DNA of 64,000 nt. Origin: Glandiceps talaboti (lineage: Eukaryota > Hemichordata > Enteropneusta > Spengelidae). A model generated the notes under the pieces. The model worked only from the letters and a program-made list of their open reading frames with translations, ran no database searches and had not been told where the DNA came from. Positions 22,127 through 34,155 of the stretch are shown piece by piece (position 1 is the stretch's first letter; the number at the start of each line of letters is the position of its first letter). The position numbers were made by a program, and so were the translations under genes. The stretch is from NCBI RefSeq assembly GCF_964340395.1, contig NC_135549.1, positions 25,609,842 to 25,673,841 of the forward strand, given 5' to 3'.

Positions 22127-22160
22127 AGAGAGTTTCGGCTACACGTTCAGCGCCAACGTT
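22127..22160. repeat. Second, outward-facing copy of the same terminal repeat
   Basis: AGAGAGTTTCGGCTACACGT begins again at 22127 and diverges after about 25 bp, so the two ends stand back to back around AAT. Confidence 0.65.
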
Positions 22161-23070
22161 TATGACTTTTCCTCTCCGGCGCATCCACTTTGCATGGGGG
22201 TCCCCCGCGTCCTTGGACTGTGCCTTTTTTGTCAACCATTCATTTCGTAGTTTGTCATCTTCCTCACGTTCAAGTGGTGTCATGTCTTTTCTGATTCATA
22301 ATTTCTGTACTATATCATTGGAGTCATCTTTGAAGGAAGGAGCCCTTTTCATGTCCCCCCCCCCCCACACACACAAAGCATACACTGCAGTGCATTGCAT
22401 TGTTAAATTACTTTATTTACATCATATAATGCATATAACGAAAACGCGTTGAAAACTAGCAACAAAGAAAACGGGGCAAGAGGTCAAAGAAAGTAACAAT
22501 TTTGTTTGGATATTTGCATAAGAACAATATAATCTAAAGATAGATGTCTCGGCGTTGAATCAGTTGAATCGGAGAAAGCTCGAGACAGCGACACTAACTC
22601 ATATGGCAGATTTTTGGGTTTCGTGTGAAATTCATGTTAATTTTTGCCAACATATCTCATTGTGTTCCCCAACATCTGAGCAATTAAAAAATATATGTTG
22701 GCAATTTTTATTTCAATATTAAGGATAATTTTTGCAGCAGTTTCATAAATGATGTAAGATCATGGTTTTTCTGTATATTGATGGCAAATTAAAATATGTG
22801 AACTGTACGATTGCTTTATATCTGTATACATGTACTTATGGGCATCCTGTAGACTATAAACTTGTAGACAGTTGTATAATTTTGCATTTTAATCACAAAA
22901 TGATAAATTCTGGCTTCTTTATTTGTATATCATGTGCATATTATGTATGATGCTTCCAGTTTATTTGATTTCCTGTATTGTTTGATGTTGGTGATTGCTA
23001 TTCTTTCAAAAATGTATGCCAACCATGAATTATTTCAGTAATACTATGATATGAATACTCTGGTTGGTTT
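22161..23070. other. Stretch with no supported gene
   Basis: Contains a poly-C/CA tract near 22358-22376 and AT-rich DNA. No gene signals. Confidence 0.4.
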
Positions 23071-23079
23071 TTATCTTTT

Positions 23080-23720
23080 AAAGCACTAGTAAGTCCACAC
23101 CTTGACTATGCTTCCCCAGTGTCTTCCCCACATATATACGAGTAGGGATATTGCATTTTTGGAAAAAGTGCAGCGTCGTTTCACCAGGATGATTCCGCAG
23201 CTTGGTGGCTTGAATTATGAGGACAGTTACGCATATTGAAACTGACAACTTTAGAAACTAGATGAATTAGAGCTGATTTGCTTGAAGTGTATAAACTTTT
23301 CCATTTATATATTCTCCTTGAACCAGTTTTATTTTTCAAAGTATCTACTTCGACAACAAGGGGATATAGATTGAAATGATTTAAAGACAGATCCTGATTG
23401 GATATACCAAAATATTTTTTCAGTCGACATGTTGTAAACATTTGGATCAGTTTACCAGAAAGGGTTATTGTTATTACTACACCAATTAAATCATTGTAAT
23501 TACTTAGTAATTATTTTAATCCAGATTGGATATACGTAAATATTTTTCCAGTCAATATGTCGTAGACATTTGGAACAGTTTACCAGAAAGGGTTATTGTG
23601 ACTACATCAATTAATCATTTTATAGTGTATATTGATAACACCTCAGAACAGTAAGGGATCTATAAAAGCATCAATGGCTTCCTTCCCATGTACATTCATT
23701 TGTACATGCATCGTAAAAAA
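23080..23720 (+). mobile_element. 3' end of a non-LTR retrotransposon with internal duplication
   Basis: Broken frames encode an RT tail: SPHLDYASPVSSPHIY, IAFLEKVQRRFTRMIPQLGG, then a degraded C-terminus. A segment of about 120 bp (GGATATAC...TTACCAGAAAGGGTTATTGT) is present twice, at about 23398-23515 and 23525-23630, repeating the C-terminal coding end. An AAATAAAGG-type 3' end lies near 23720. Confidence 0.65.
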
Positions 23721-25236
23721 ATAAAGGCATTCATTTATTGCATAGAACGACCCTTGCCAAATGATATGTCCTTTTGACCAATTTCGGCGTATTGGTGTGG
23801 CTTGTTATCAAGTGTACATACACACATTAAAAATATTCCTTTTCAGATCTGGCATCTGGTTTTAATACGTATCTACACATGTAGTATTGAATCCTGGACA
23901 GGTACATTCTACACAGGATATAGAGTCCAAGTTTAGGTCTACACAAAATTGAAATTTTACCTCTCAATATTAGTATACAAGTTACATAAATTGGACCTCT
24001 TGCAAATATTAGATAGAAAAGAAATATCACTCAGTAAAACACCTTTAGAAACATTCAGAATGTTTTACCCCCACTTTGGACCAATTGAGATACTTTCTAG
24101 AGCAATGGAAAACTTCAATATGGCAGTTACTTTAGAACGTTTTTGTTATTTGTTCTGTATGCAGTTCTTCCTCTACGTTCTGTAGAAATATCATATTAAG
24201 AAGTAAATGAATCGTTGTTAAAGGCATTTCATGAGTGCTTATTAATTTCCCACTTTGCAATGGTGTCAAAATGAGATAGGCTTAGTCATCAAGTTGGCAT
24301 GTGACTACTTATTCCCAGCAATGAAGGTTATTGGTGTATAAGACGTTTACGTTGAGGATTTGAATGTCAGATTTTCTTTGAGTACTAAAACACGTGGAAT
24401 GATAGCTAACAATGCAATAAAAATTGATTTAAGATACTATTTTCTGGTGGGTTGGGGTTGGGTGGTACATTAGAATCTGTCTCTGCTGTTACTTTCAACC
24501 TTTATTCATGACTGACCAAGAGGAAGTTCGTTGCGTAATCGAATGTAAGAGTGCCTTCACGCTGAATCACTAAACTAAATATGCATATATTCATATTGTT
24601 CCTTTGAAATATTATAAAAGAAATTCTTCAGATACTGAATTTATCATCTTTATTTTATACTACATTGTCCTTGATCTTGTTTTATTTTAAAATTTCGATG
24701 AAATAACGTAATCAAATGTAACAGCGGAGAACACGTCTATTCATGTTGTTCATTTGAATTGACATGTAACGCTACCCTAATAGCTATACTAGTAGAAACG
24801 TAGACAATGCATACGACATAATGGCGCGAGTAGTTTTGAATAAAAATAATTGGGTCTATTCACTCGAATACATAACTTTGTATAGTAACAATTCAATTGA
24901 TGCTATGCTATTGATCAACAATGTGTTTATATCAGATGTAAACTGAATGCCTTCAATAAAGGCAAAACTTTAGATTGCTGTTCCTTCACGCCTTGTCGAA
25001 AGAAAAATTCTGCGGTACCAGACATGATATTGCATATCCATTAGTTACTACATCAATAAATAAAACGTAGCTTTGGAACTCATTTTTCATATCCTCTTCT
25101 GTAAAAGTTGAGTTTGCTGTATTTTCAACCCACTAACTTTCACTAGAGTTTAGTTCACTATACGAAATGTCATATTTGACCATGTCTTTCCACCGGGGTA
25201 AATCTTTAGCAGAGGATGTGTAAATGTGGTGAATAT
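23721..25236. other. AT-rich intergenic stretch
   Basis: I see no coding, RNA or repeat feature that I can support here. Confidence 0.4.
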
Positions 25237-25491
25237 CACTAGTAGAAAAAATAGTACAGTTTACGACACTTTCCGTACTATAGTTCAGATTGAGTTCAAT
25301 TCTGTACTTTTATGCTGATGAGGTGGACGTTTCTGTACTTTCCCATTAGCGCCTGTCTAATCGGATTATACTCGATCTGAAAAATAGTTCAGATTGCGAG
25401 TCGGAAGTGATTTGAATACATTTGCATTTAGTTCAGAATATATGAGTTCACCCCCATAACCGGGCAGTAAACAAATGAATATTCAAATCTA
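25237..25491 (+). repeat. 255-bp dispersed repeat, copy 1
   Basis: From CACTAGTAGAAAAAATAG to AAATGAATATTCAAATCTA. Nearly identical to the reverse complement of 47180-47438; flanking sequence is unrelated. It has no ORF and no tRNA-type A/B boxes. Likely a non-autonomous transposon; I saw no target duplication. Confidence 0.8.
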
Positions 25492-26219
25492 CCGTGCTTG
25501 CAATCAATACGTACATAAACGCTATACGTGTAGCTAGTGTATTCGATACATATGTATGTATATAAGCAGGCTTATGATATGAACTACATGGTTAGGACGT
25601 ACGTAGATTGTAATATCACAGGGCTCATTTTGAAATAAATGTTCGTAGTACGCCTTTTCATTATGCACTACATACCGCCACCACTAAACGTGTTTCATAT
25701 TTCTACGCGTTTGATGCATAGTAATACAGATTTAGATGACATGACAATCGTTTCCAATAATAGTTTAAAATTGGGATACAAATATTGCTAGTGTATGGAG
25801 CTTCTTAACAAACCAGACCGGCCAATAGCGTCAACAAACTCACAGTAGAGACGTGCTGACAGATTTGAGTCTGTGGACATTATTTCTAGCTAAGTAAAAT
25901 TGAGTGACTATTGGGAATATTATATGGCATCCATGTCGTCCATGTCGTCTATAGTTTCTGACTGACCGTGTTATGTACAACGTAACGCTGAACGAAATAC
26001 GGTCCATCAGGAATTAACTAGACTAACCTCTATGGGAATAGTATTCTTGTCCATGTGTCGTTTATAGAACAATTAAGTGTTAGGGTGTGATCTTCACAGT
26101 AATAAACAAGCCTTTAGAAGAACAACAGGTATTCACGCCTCAAATATCTTGGGCATCATCCAAATTACGATCATGAGCACCAAAGTAAAGGAAATACTTA
26201 ATGACGTTCGGCATGCAGA

Positions 26220-26239
26220 ACCCCCCCCCCCCCCCCCCC
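26220..26239. repeat. Poly-C run
   Basis: About 20 C residues followed by GGGCCCGTACC. Confidence 0.9.
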
Positions 26240-26513
26240 GGGCCCGTACCTATGGGTACATGCCCGGCATCCATGTAACTGTTATATCACTCTACGTGAC
26301 GATTCTGAGGGCCCTCATCTCTTATTCTCTTGTTTTATTTCAATTATACTCATAACTCCTGTTTTTATAGTATAACTGTACAATTGGCTACGATCAGTGC
26401 ATTCCAGATTTTCATGAGTCATGAGTGCACATTGCACAGATATCTGCAGAATACTTAAAAGGATTATGGGTAATGTATGCATATGCGGGAAAAACAAACT
26501 GCTGTAAGGAGCA

Positions 26514-26667
26514 TAGTCTCGCTGCCAGACTCTCGACTATCGTCCCTAATCTGTTTACCGAGCGGCGCAGCCGCGAGAATAGAGGGGGACTGGTCCCGCT
26601 CTTCTCGCGGCTGCGCCGCTCGGTAAACAGATTAGGGACGATAGTCTCGAGTCTGGCAGCGAGACTA
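26514..26667. mobile_element. 154-bp foldback element with 9-bp TSD
   Basis: Left arm (TAGTCTCGCTGCCAGACTC..., to about 26579) and right arm (to 26667) are reverse complements over about 65 bp with only a small difference near 26532, leaving a central spacer of roughly 22 bp. Exact TAAGGAGCA repeats flank it at 26505-26513 and 26668-26676. The arms are far more GC-rich (GCGGCGCAGCCGCGAGAA) than the surroundings. The DNA would form a very stable cruciform. Confidence 0.85.
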
Positions 26668-27102
26668 TAAGGAGCACTGACTTTGCCCTCATATCTTCAT
26701 CCCATTTTGCACTGAAGAAGTTTCACATGGCTCTCATATTTCATATATACTCTTTCTAAATATATGGTGATGCAACATGAGTAAAAATAACTGGGGTTAA
26801 CTAAGTTTGGTAGTCAATATAGCAGGTTTACCATCAAACTGACGCAAAATTTGTTTCAAATTTGTCTAGTAAAAACCGTTGGCCCAGTTGTCGATTAGGC
26901 TTACAAGTTACACAAAGCATGATAAGACACTGTGAATGGTGCAAATAAACAACGTGCGAAATGCCAAATACCAAATGCAAACAATACAAGCGAACAAAAG
27001 GGCCTGTATGCACTCTAATAGCCCGATATTTTGCCTAAAATCAGGCTCACATGTGCGAACGGTGTGTTTTTGACGTACCTAGTAGGCAGTGATGTAGATA
27101 AT

Positions 27103-27164
27103 AGCCGGTTACCGGTCACAACGCCCAGCTATAACTTATAAGTATAACAGTTGTGGGACCGGCT
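27103..27164. repeat. Short imperfect hairpin
   Basis: AGCCGGT...CACAAC on the left faces GTTGTGGGACCGGCT on the right across about 27 bp. No flanking duplication. Confidence 0.5.
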
Positions 27165-27257
27165 TAGGAAAGTACTCAAACCTGACGATCATTGAACAAA
27201 TTCTAAGGTTGGAAAATTAAATATGAGTTGCCCGGGAGTTCTAATAGCAAGTAAAAT

Positions 27258-27796
27258 ACCCAAAGTGTAAACAAAAAGATAAATTAATTCATAATTATTT
27301 GGAAAACATTAGACGATTACGCAGTAAAACAAGACTGGCCACGCTATCGCTAGCGAAAGCCTTCGAACTAGTTTCATAACGACCGGACGTTGAAGGAAGC
27401 GCGAAGCGAAGTGTGAGGTCAATGTGACGTCTCATGATGATGTATGATGCATCAACATGACGTTTACGTAGAGTTGCACTAAATGTTTTCTAAACTTCAG
27501 TGGAAAGAATTTTTGTCGATCAGACACTGACTATGTTTAAATTCTAAAAACATCTGAGAAAACTGAAGAGGGGAAGCAAAATGTGACACTGACAGACAAG
27601 CCAGACGTACGGCACATGTACAGAAGGCGAGGCACACCCTCTGATGCAAACTGGACAATTATCGTGCGTGTCACGTATAAGGCATCAGATGTAATACATG
27701 TAGCTAACCAAATATTCTTGTACTGCAGTCTTTCTTGTAACAGGTATTGGAAATTGTCAGAAACCTGATGATTTTATGACTGAATAAGTTTCGATA
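27258..27796 (+). repeat. Diverged ~0.5-kb duplication, copy 1
   Basis: Aligns in the same direction with 56941-57432. Shared blocks include CCCAAAGTGTAAA, GACGATTACGC, TGATCAGACAC/TCGATCAGACAC, TGTGACACTGACAGACA and AAACCTGATNATTTTATGAC. No shared reading frame is kept. It may be an old transposable element or a duplicated non-coding segment. Confidence 0.65.
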
Positions 27797-27820
27797 CGGA
27801 GACGAGAGAGAGGGGGAGAC

Positions 27821-27949
<129 letters not shown>

Positions 27950-28479
27950 GAGACCAAACTAGAGTCGGTACTCACCCCACCACGACATATGCATTTTTGT
28001 GATTTTGAAACGATAAAGAATGTTAATATGGATATTGGGACGATTGGAAATCGGACGATGTGAATCGTAATCGAATATCTCAGACCATCCACAATATATG
28101 TCGTGTTGACTTAGGCGATCCCAGAAACCATTCTTAGTTTACCCCTTTCACATATATTATCAACCATGCTAATGTTTTGAAACAAATCTCGATTAACAGG
28201 TAATTTAGCGCTTGAAAGATGGCGACGTCCATACCCCCCCCCCCCGGCTGCACATATTTTAATATGCAATTATACATTACCCCCTCCCCATACACGTCAG
28301 AGAAGTACAGTATGGTACACTATATGACACACTGTAAGCTAACAGTGGAAATCAACTTCAGTGTCCATACATATCAGACATAGAGATTTCTTTACAAATG
28401 GATGTGGGCTCATTGGGCTGTAACCTGTACTTGGAAAAACTTAACCAGCAGAGTTTTCTTTTTGAATCCTATGTCTTGA

Positions 28480-28887
28480 CAGAAACGGCACCCCCCTTCG
28501 ATAACTAGTGGGGAGGGTGTGTCCCCCTCCCACAGTAGGCAATTGTTTGAAAAATAAGGACATGTAGGAGGCCATTTAGCGGCATAATATTTCAAACCAT
28601 ACACATTATTGGAAGCCATAAAGTACTTGAAAATTGTCTTCAATACCCAAATTGTACTCTCATTAAATTATTTTACAACTGTATTACCTACGCTTTAACT
28701 AATACATAGATATTTTGGCAGACACACACATTCGTTTGGCCATTGGCTGCCTAATAATTAAATGTGTGGTAGGTAAATGAAGTGAACAATTTTGCAAAGT
28801 ACAAGGTAAACGATTGCTCCTGTGGTTTGAATGTTCAACAAAGTCTCCACACAGAGAGATAGAGCAAGAGAGAAGGAGACATACGGC

Positions 28888-28938
<51 letters not shown>

Positions 28939-29062
28939 TACACTTATACAAATGTAAATTTACTTGGTAAACAACTGCTCCTGAGGTTTAATTTTGGTTC
29001 AAATCATGAGCAGAATATTCGGGGGCCCTTTCAGACCATCACAATTGTCATGCCCCCCTCCC
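28480..29062 (+). repeat. Dispersed repeat family D, copy 2
   Basis: Matches family D copy 1 (see 11222-12262) in GTAGGAGGCCATTTAGCGGC at about 28566 and in CTGAGGTTTAATTTTGGTTC at about 28981. A GA microsatellite lies within it (28891-28933). Confidence 0.55.
28891..28933. repeat. (GA)n microsatellite
   Basis: About 21 GA units. Confidence 0.95.
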
Positions 29063-29099
29063 TTTGAACCTCAATTTTGTTCATGCCCCCCCCCGTAAA

Positions 29100-29930
29100 T
29101 TCTGACTCCAGCATAATTTCAAGTTTATTCCGAGCTCGGTATTACAGGCATTCGACTAGAGTCTTTATACCTCAAAGATATACAACAGTCCATTTCTGTA
29201 CAAGGCATATCAGAAACCAAACATTTGCAGTGTGGAGTGTCACAAAACCCTGTGCTTGGTCCACTCTTACACGCGTATGCTGTCTATACACATCACCACT
29301 TGGAAAGCTAATCCGACATCAAAATCTCAATATGCAACAACATGCAGACGACAACCAGATTTACCAATATATTTCCCCAATCACATACGTCAACTACAGT
29401 AACTAAGATGGAAACTGTTGCACATGATATTAAACGACCCAAAATAAGCTAGTTTAATGATGGCAAAACCGAGGTCCTCCTTATCACGTCTCAGTTCAAC
29501 AGGCTTCCTCGTCTCATGAACCACATCAACATGGGATCGTCTTCTGTGCAGTTAGTGGATTCAGCATGTACCATTTGTGTAACAATTGATGACCGTTATA
29601 ACCTCAAGAAGCACATCTCGTTGACATGTAGATCAGTTCTTTTTCACCCCCGAACAATAGGTCGCATCATTGACAGTGGAGGGGGCCCCTCCACTGTCTA
29701 TGGTCGCATACGCCAGTATCTTACAAACGGAGTTTGTCAGAACCTTGGTCATGCACTTATATCATCGATACCCGACTACTGAATGGCCCTTCTGTATGGG
29801 CTGCCAGCTAAAAACATTGTCCCTCTTGAACATGCCCAAAATACAGCAGCTAGGATTGTGTCAGGTACAAAGAAAACAGATGACGTCACATCGGTTCTTT
29901 CAATAACACAGTTTAGTTAGAAATCACACT
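29100..29930 (+). pseudogene. Non-LTR reverse transcriptase fragment, carrying a palindrome insertion
   Basis: Broken frames carry an RT: around 29290-29380 the block before and including the catalytic box (YTSPLGKLIRHQNLN, QHADDNQIY), then the thumb (LKKHISLTCRSVLFHPRTIG), and then QYLTNGVCQNLGHALISSIPDY and ALLYGLPAKNIVPLEHAQNT in the following frames. At 29668-29702 a 35-bp palindrome plus a 7-bp duplication (42 bp in all) interrupts the frame without shifting it. Inactive. Confidence 0.7.
29668..29702. mobile_element. Tiny palindromic element, family 1, copy A (35 bp)
   Basis: The left arm is CATTGACAGTGGAGGGG and the right arm CCCCTCCACTGTCTATG, 17 bp each with one mismatch, around a single G. 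Exact 7-bp repeats GTCGCAT flank it (29661-29667 and 29703-29709). It lies in the reading frame of an old RT fragment, which continues on both sides. Confidence 0.85.
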
Positions 29931-29987
29931 GGCGTCAAGTGCAGTTACATAATATACCAGTAGGTAGGGCCTACATGTGCATGTAGT

Positions 29988-30013
29988 CTCAGGTCACTAC
30001 ATTGTGGTCTGAG
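29988..30013. mobile_element. Tiny palindromic element, family 2, copy A (26 bp)
   Basis: CTCAGGTCACT on the left and GTGGTCTGAG on the right form an imperfect inverted repeat across a short centre. Exact 7-bp repeats ATGTAGT flank it at 29981-29987 and 30014-30020. Confidence 0.75.
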
Positions 30014-30756
30014 ATGTAGTTTACACCACTATGACCTAAGAACTTGAACCAGGGCTGAGGAGAAGTGGTCTGAGGTTAAAGTTTTGCAGCTCTCGTTCAG
30101 CAATCTCAAAACATTTCAGCCTACTTCCCGCAATGAACACTTGTCAAGCATTTTTGTAGCTCCCATACTCAAAGACTACATATATGTTTATATACGACTC
30201 AAAATATAACACTGAAATTTACTTTGAACACGTTCAGTTTCAGTAGACCTATTAAAACCCAAAATCTCCACTGTATAATTTAATATCGGTAATAGTTTAC
30301 AGTCAAAAACTTTTAAATTTAGTTTTGACTAGGAGGTCCCCAAGTTTTGCAAGTTGACTCATGACCGCAATCATTGCTTTACTCGCTTGAGCTGCAAGCG
30401 CTAAATACCATAGACCACTGCTTGAAATAATCACGCCTAGATATTCATAAAAAGCGAACAACGTCGAGTTTATGACCACCAATAACCACTTTTCAATTTT
30501 CTTAAGAATTTCATCTCTTAGTAAATACAATAATTTTAGTTTTGACATACATGTAATTTACTTTCAAAAGACAATGTTAGAAACCCCTACCCCATTGATT
30601 CCTGTGGGAACATGCCTTTCGTGAAGAAAAAATGGTTACATAACATGTCTACAAGAATTGTTGGAGAATGTCTATGTAGAATGCCACACTGATCCCATAT
30701 CCACACCTTGAGTTTTATTTTTATTGTTCTTCAATGATCTCCTTCAAAGTAATAGT

Positions 30757-31130
30757 CTGGATGCCAATATGGTTTCTAACTAAACCACGTCTAGCCAAAA
30801 GCCCCTCAAATAGCACAAAAAGTTGTTCACCCAATCAGTGAAACCTAAATGTTTTGGTGATGTAAACAGTATATAAGTAGCATCATGGGCTGACAAATAT
30901 ACCACATTTGAACATTACTGTCCCAATAAACACTAACTTTATGAGGGACTGTGTTATTGGTTAGAGTTTTGTGATTTATTAACAAAGACATGATGTTAAT
31001 GACTGTGTGGGTGGCTGTAAATGAATTTTAAATTGCATCTCATGCATTTCAAGACTTCTAGAGTAACGACTCTGACTATACTTTGAGTGGAGGTATAAAT
31101 GGTAATGATACAGTATAGGAACTAGACTAT
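30757..31130 (+). repeat. Dispersed repeat family R, copy 2 (empty site)
   Basis: Begins TAGTCTGGATGCCAATATGG and ends near GGAACTAGACTATC; the start and the end (about 31085-31130) align with the 42.77-kb copy, with about 290 bp of extra sequence between. At TCTAACTAAACCACG it is uninterrupted, whereas the 42.77-kb copy has a 36-bp palindrome there. Confidence 0.6.
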
Positions 31131-31540
31131 CAAAGTAATTACCTTGTCCAAAAGACTACAGTCGGATATTAATCTCACCATTAATGCCTGAATTTATGTC
31201 TATCAAGGTGGATCTGATAAGATCATGGAAATCGAGAAACTTTCATCACTTTGGACTTGAGCATTGAATACATTTGTGAAGTACTCAGACCATGATTCAT
31301 GTTTTTTTTTTAGAGATTAATTCCACTAGATCGTCCACTAAATCGTCCACGAAAACAAATACATTCTATCATTCCACCATGTCACTCAACAACGCGCATC
31401 GAATTCTATCACTTGAATTTCCGTTATTTAGTCGTCTGAAGATCGTAACGGCCTCCGTACCATAACTTGTGTACTTTGTGTAAATACAGCTCTACTTCTC
31501 AGTATTGAGCACTTTTCCTTCAGTTTATGACTTACCTCTT

Positions 31541-31559
31541 ATATATATATATATACTGA

Positions 31560-31613
<54 letters not shown>

Positions 31614-31615
31614 CC

Positions 31616-31657
<42 letters not shown>
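31541..31657. repeat. (TA)n microsatellite with TATATTACCATT units
   Basis: Three TA runs separated by CTGATCTAA and ATTACCATT. Confidence 0.95.
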
Positions 31658-31658
<1 letters not shown>

Positions 31659-32999
31659 CCATTGCTCGGTTGACGGCAACGCGGTCAAAGATATCGGGTT
31701 CTTTGCACAATACACGTGTATATAGAAATGATGTCCCTTAAATTTCCCCTCTTTTCATTCTTGCTCTTTTCAACTACAATATAGATTTTGATAATTTCCA
31801 TAGGTCTCACGAGATATACTCTTCAAGGAAAAACAAGTTCGTGTCGGAGTTTGACACGAGAATAGTCTGTGCTTGGAGTAATTATACTGTCAGTATAATT
31901 TCTCAAAGGTATGTGTTATCGTGGAAGTTTAAACATTATTTATACTTTAATGGTGTTATAGATTTTGACCCAAGCTACCCTTACCGAAATGAGACAGCTG
32001 TTTTTGAGCTGCAGCAGCTCTCAAAAAGACTTCTGACAGTTAGCTGCCGGAAGGCTGATTTTTGTGCATACATAATTAGATTTGAGCTGCAGAGAACAGC
32101 TCTCAACAGCTCAGGTAAATACCTGACAGACATTCAACTGCTTTATAACAGACTTATGTAAGACTATCGTCAGACATCTGAAAGACCACTAACAGACCTG
32201 ACAGACTAACAACAGCCTTCTGACAGCATTGTGACAAACTGCTGAAAGACTATAAGCAGACTTCTGACAGGTATCATTGGCACACTGCAAAAGGGGAATT
32301 CCTTACTAAAAATCCACTAGTTTAAAAAGTGTTCTATACTAATTCAAAACAAGTCTGATCAGTTTTGAGTGTTTCATTCATGTTTTAAACTTGTCAGAAG
32401 TCCTTAGTCAACTCATTTGAAACTAGTTTTAAACATGTTTTAAACCATATTAATTTTGACACTTAAAACATGCTTATACACGTTGGGGAAATATATTTGA
32501 CATACAAATGTATATCAGGACTGACCATATTTGATTTGAATGCTTGTTCCCACTGAAACATATTTAAAAAATGTCAGTTTCACAAACTCACAAAGTTTGT
32601 TCACTTACATGTTTTAGGGGATACACATATATGTATGTATGTACATACTACACACACGGGCACATACTTTTGCAACCAGTAAATCATGCAGAAGAAGAAT
32701 TAAATGAAAACAAGAAGCAACTTTATTGCTTTTTTCCAAAATAACTAAAAGGCTTGAGACATGTCTGTAGTGAAATGACAGTACCAACATACCTGAGTTT
32801 AACAATAGTACCTGTATTCATCCATTGATTAGAAGACAAAAAATATATGATGGGGTTCTTCAAATCAAATCTAAAGAATTACCTACATCATACATGTGAA
32901 AGAGCTCTGGCAATTTGAGTTTGGCTTTCAACAGTTGCTGGAGTTTCAGAGTCTGACATTATTTCACTTTCAGTCATTATATAAGCTAAAGCCATTGTG

Positions 33000-33068
33000 T
33001 TCATCATTAGCATCATCACTTCGGCAGTTTACATCATCACTTTGGCAGTTTACATCATCAGTTTGGCA
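33000..33068. repeat. 21-bp tandem repeat, about three units
   Basis: Units of ACATCATCACTTTGGCAGTTT with small changes. On the minus strand one frame reads Cys-Gln/Arg-Ser-Asp-Asp repeats of seven residues, but stops flank it, so I do not call an exon. Confidence 0.6.
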
Positions 33069-33368
33069 GAATCAGGATCAGAATCAGATCAATCAATATC
33101 CATTGGTTCCTGAAAGTCACTGCAAAGAAAGAACCAAGAGCAATCAATTAACAAAAGAAATGTTTGTTATGAATGTGAAGGGAGAGGTACACAGTTCATT
33201 TTATCTTTTGTTTCTAATAAACAGTTACATGCTACAAACAAAGAATCTATTGTTTGTCCCTATAGAAATGCCAACTGTCTTGTGTCTTTTTACTATTTGC
33301 TCCTCTTGGGCAATTATATTGCTCTGTTTTGTTTTTATACACTAACAGATTAAAAGAGTTACTAGTAC

Positions 33369-33581
33369 CTTTGAAAGTAGGCCTGTTCCTTCATCCTTTT
33401 TAAAGTTGCCATACAACTTTGCTAGGCGTTTGGCTTGCTTCTCTTCAGCAATTTCTCTATCTTTGTCAGTCTTTGCTTTATTGCTTTGCTGTGCTGCATG
33501 TGTTCCATTTTTTGTCCTGCTGGAGTTTGCTTTCTTTGTCCACTTTCTGTTTTTTGTACTTTTATGTTGACACTGCTTTTT
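33369..33581 (-). CDS. Possible exon 2 of a small Lys-rich protein
   Basis: On the minus strand an acceptor (GACTTTAG) precedes 71 open codons, ending at a GTACTAG donor. The product is strongly basic (CQHKSTKNRKWTKKANSSRT near its start) with a charged helix (DREIAEEKQAKRLAKLYGNF). Its entry phase 0 agrees with the phase at the end of exon 34772-34867. The next acceptor downstream (TTCTTTCTTTGCAG near 33132) would lead straight into TGA in this phase. I do not recognise the protein. An overlapping open frame of similar length also exists, so the choice of frame is uncertain. Confidence 0.3.
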
Positions 33582-34082
33582 CTAAAGTCATCTTGAGTTT
33601 CTACTCTAAGACGCAACAAATAAAAACATGCATGTAAGTAACACTAATTTTGGCAAAACAAAAATTATCAACTGGTAAATAGAATCTACAAAATATATAT
33701 TCTTGTAGTGTGTTAACAGTGGTACACCCTAGGTGAATACATTTTATCAGACTTCCCAAAAGTACATCAGAGCAGCCATAATTAAGGAACAGCTTTATAA
33801 AAACTTTATAAAAAAATAATGAACTCGCAGTCTTCCCACATTGTCTCACTTAACACTTAACATTTCTACTTAGAATAAGACAAGGATAATTAATATTGCT
33901 TGTCTGATGGCCACAATGCCTCAACAAGAGTTCCATATTCTTACTCTCTCCTTACAACTAAATAGGTGTTGTGTTCTATAATTTGCACTATAACGTAATG
34001 AATACACAAATACATCAATATGAAGCATTTTAAACATGACAATCTTTGATTAAAATGAAAGTCCATACCCTTATTAAATAAA

Positions 34083-34155
34083 TACATACATACATGTACG
34101 TATATATATACACACATACATACATACATACATACATACATACATACATACATAC
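34083..34155. repeat. (ATAC)n microsatellite
   Basis: CATA/TACA tetranucleotide run with a small TA part. Confidence 0.95.

Noticed and set aside
26425-26670. Open frame across the 154-bp foldback
   Set aside because: Openness comes from the palindrome; composition is the same forward and reverse.
30407-30425. Further family 1 palindrome starting CATAGACCACTG
   Set aside because: No right arm and no flanking duplication; only the end motif matches.
32896-33345. 149-codon plus-strand frame rich in Leu/Phe/Gln
   Set aside because: It spans the 21-bp tandem repeat and lies opposite better exon candidates; hydrophobic composition follows from T-rich DNA.
34083-34155. CRISPR-like regular array
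   Set aside because: Simple ATAC microsatellite; no repeat-spacer structure anywhere in the window.
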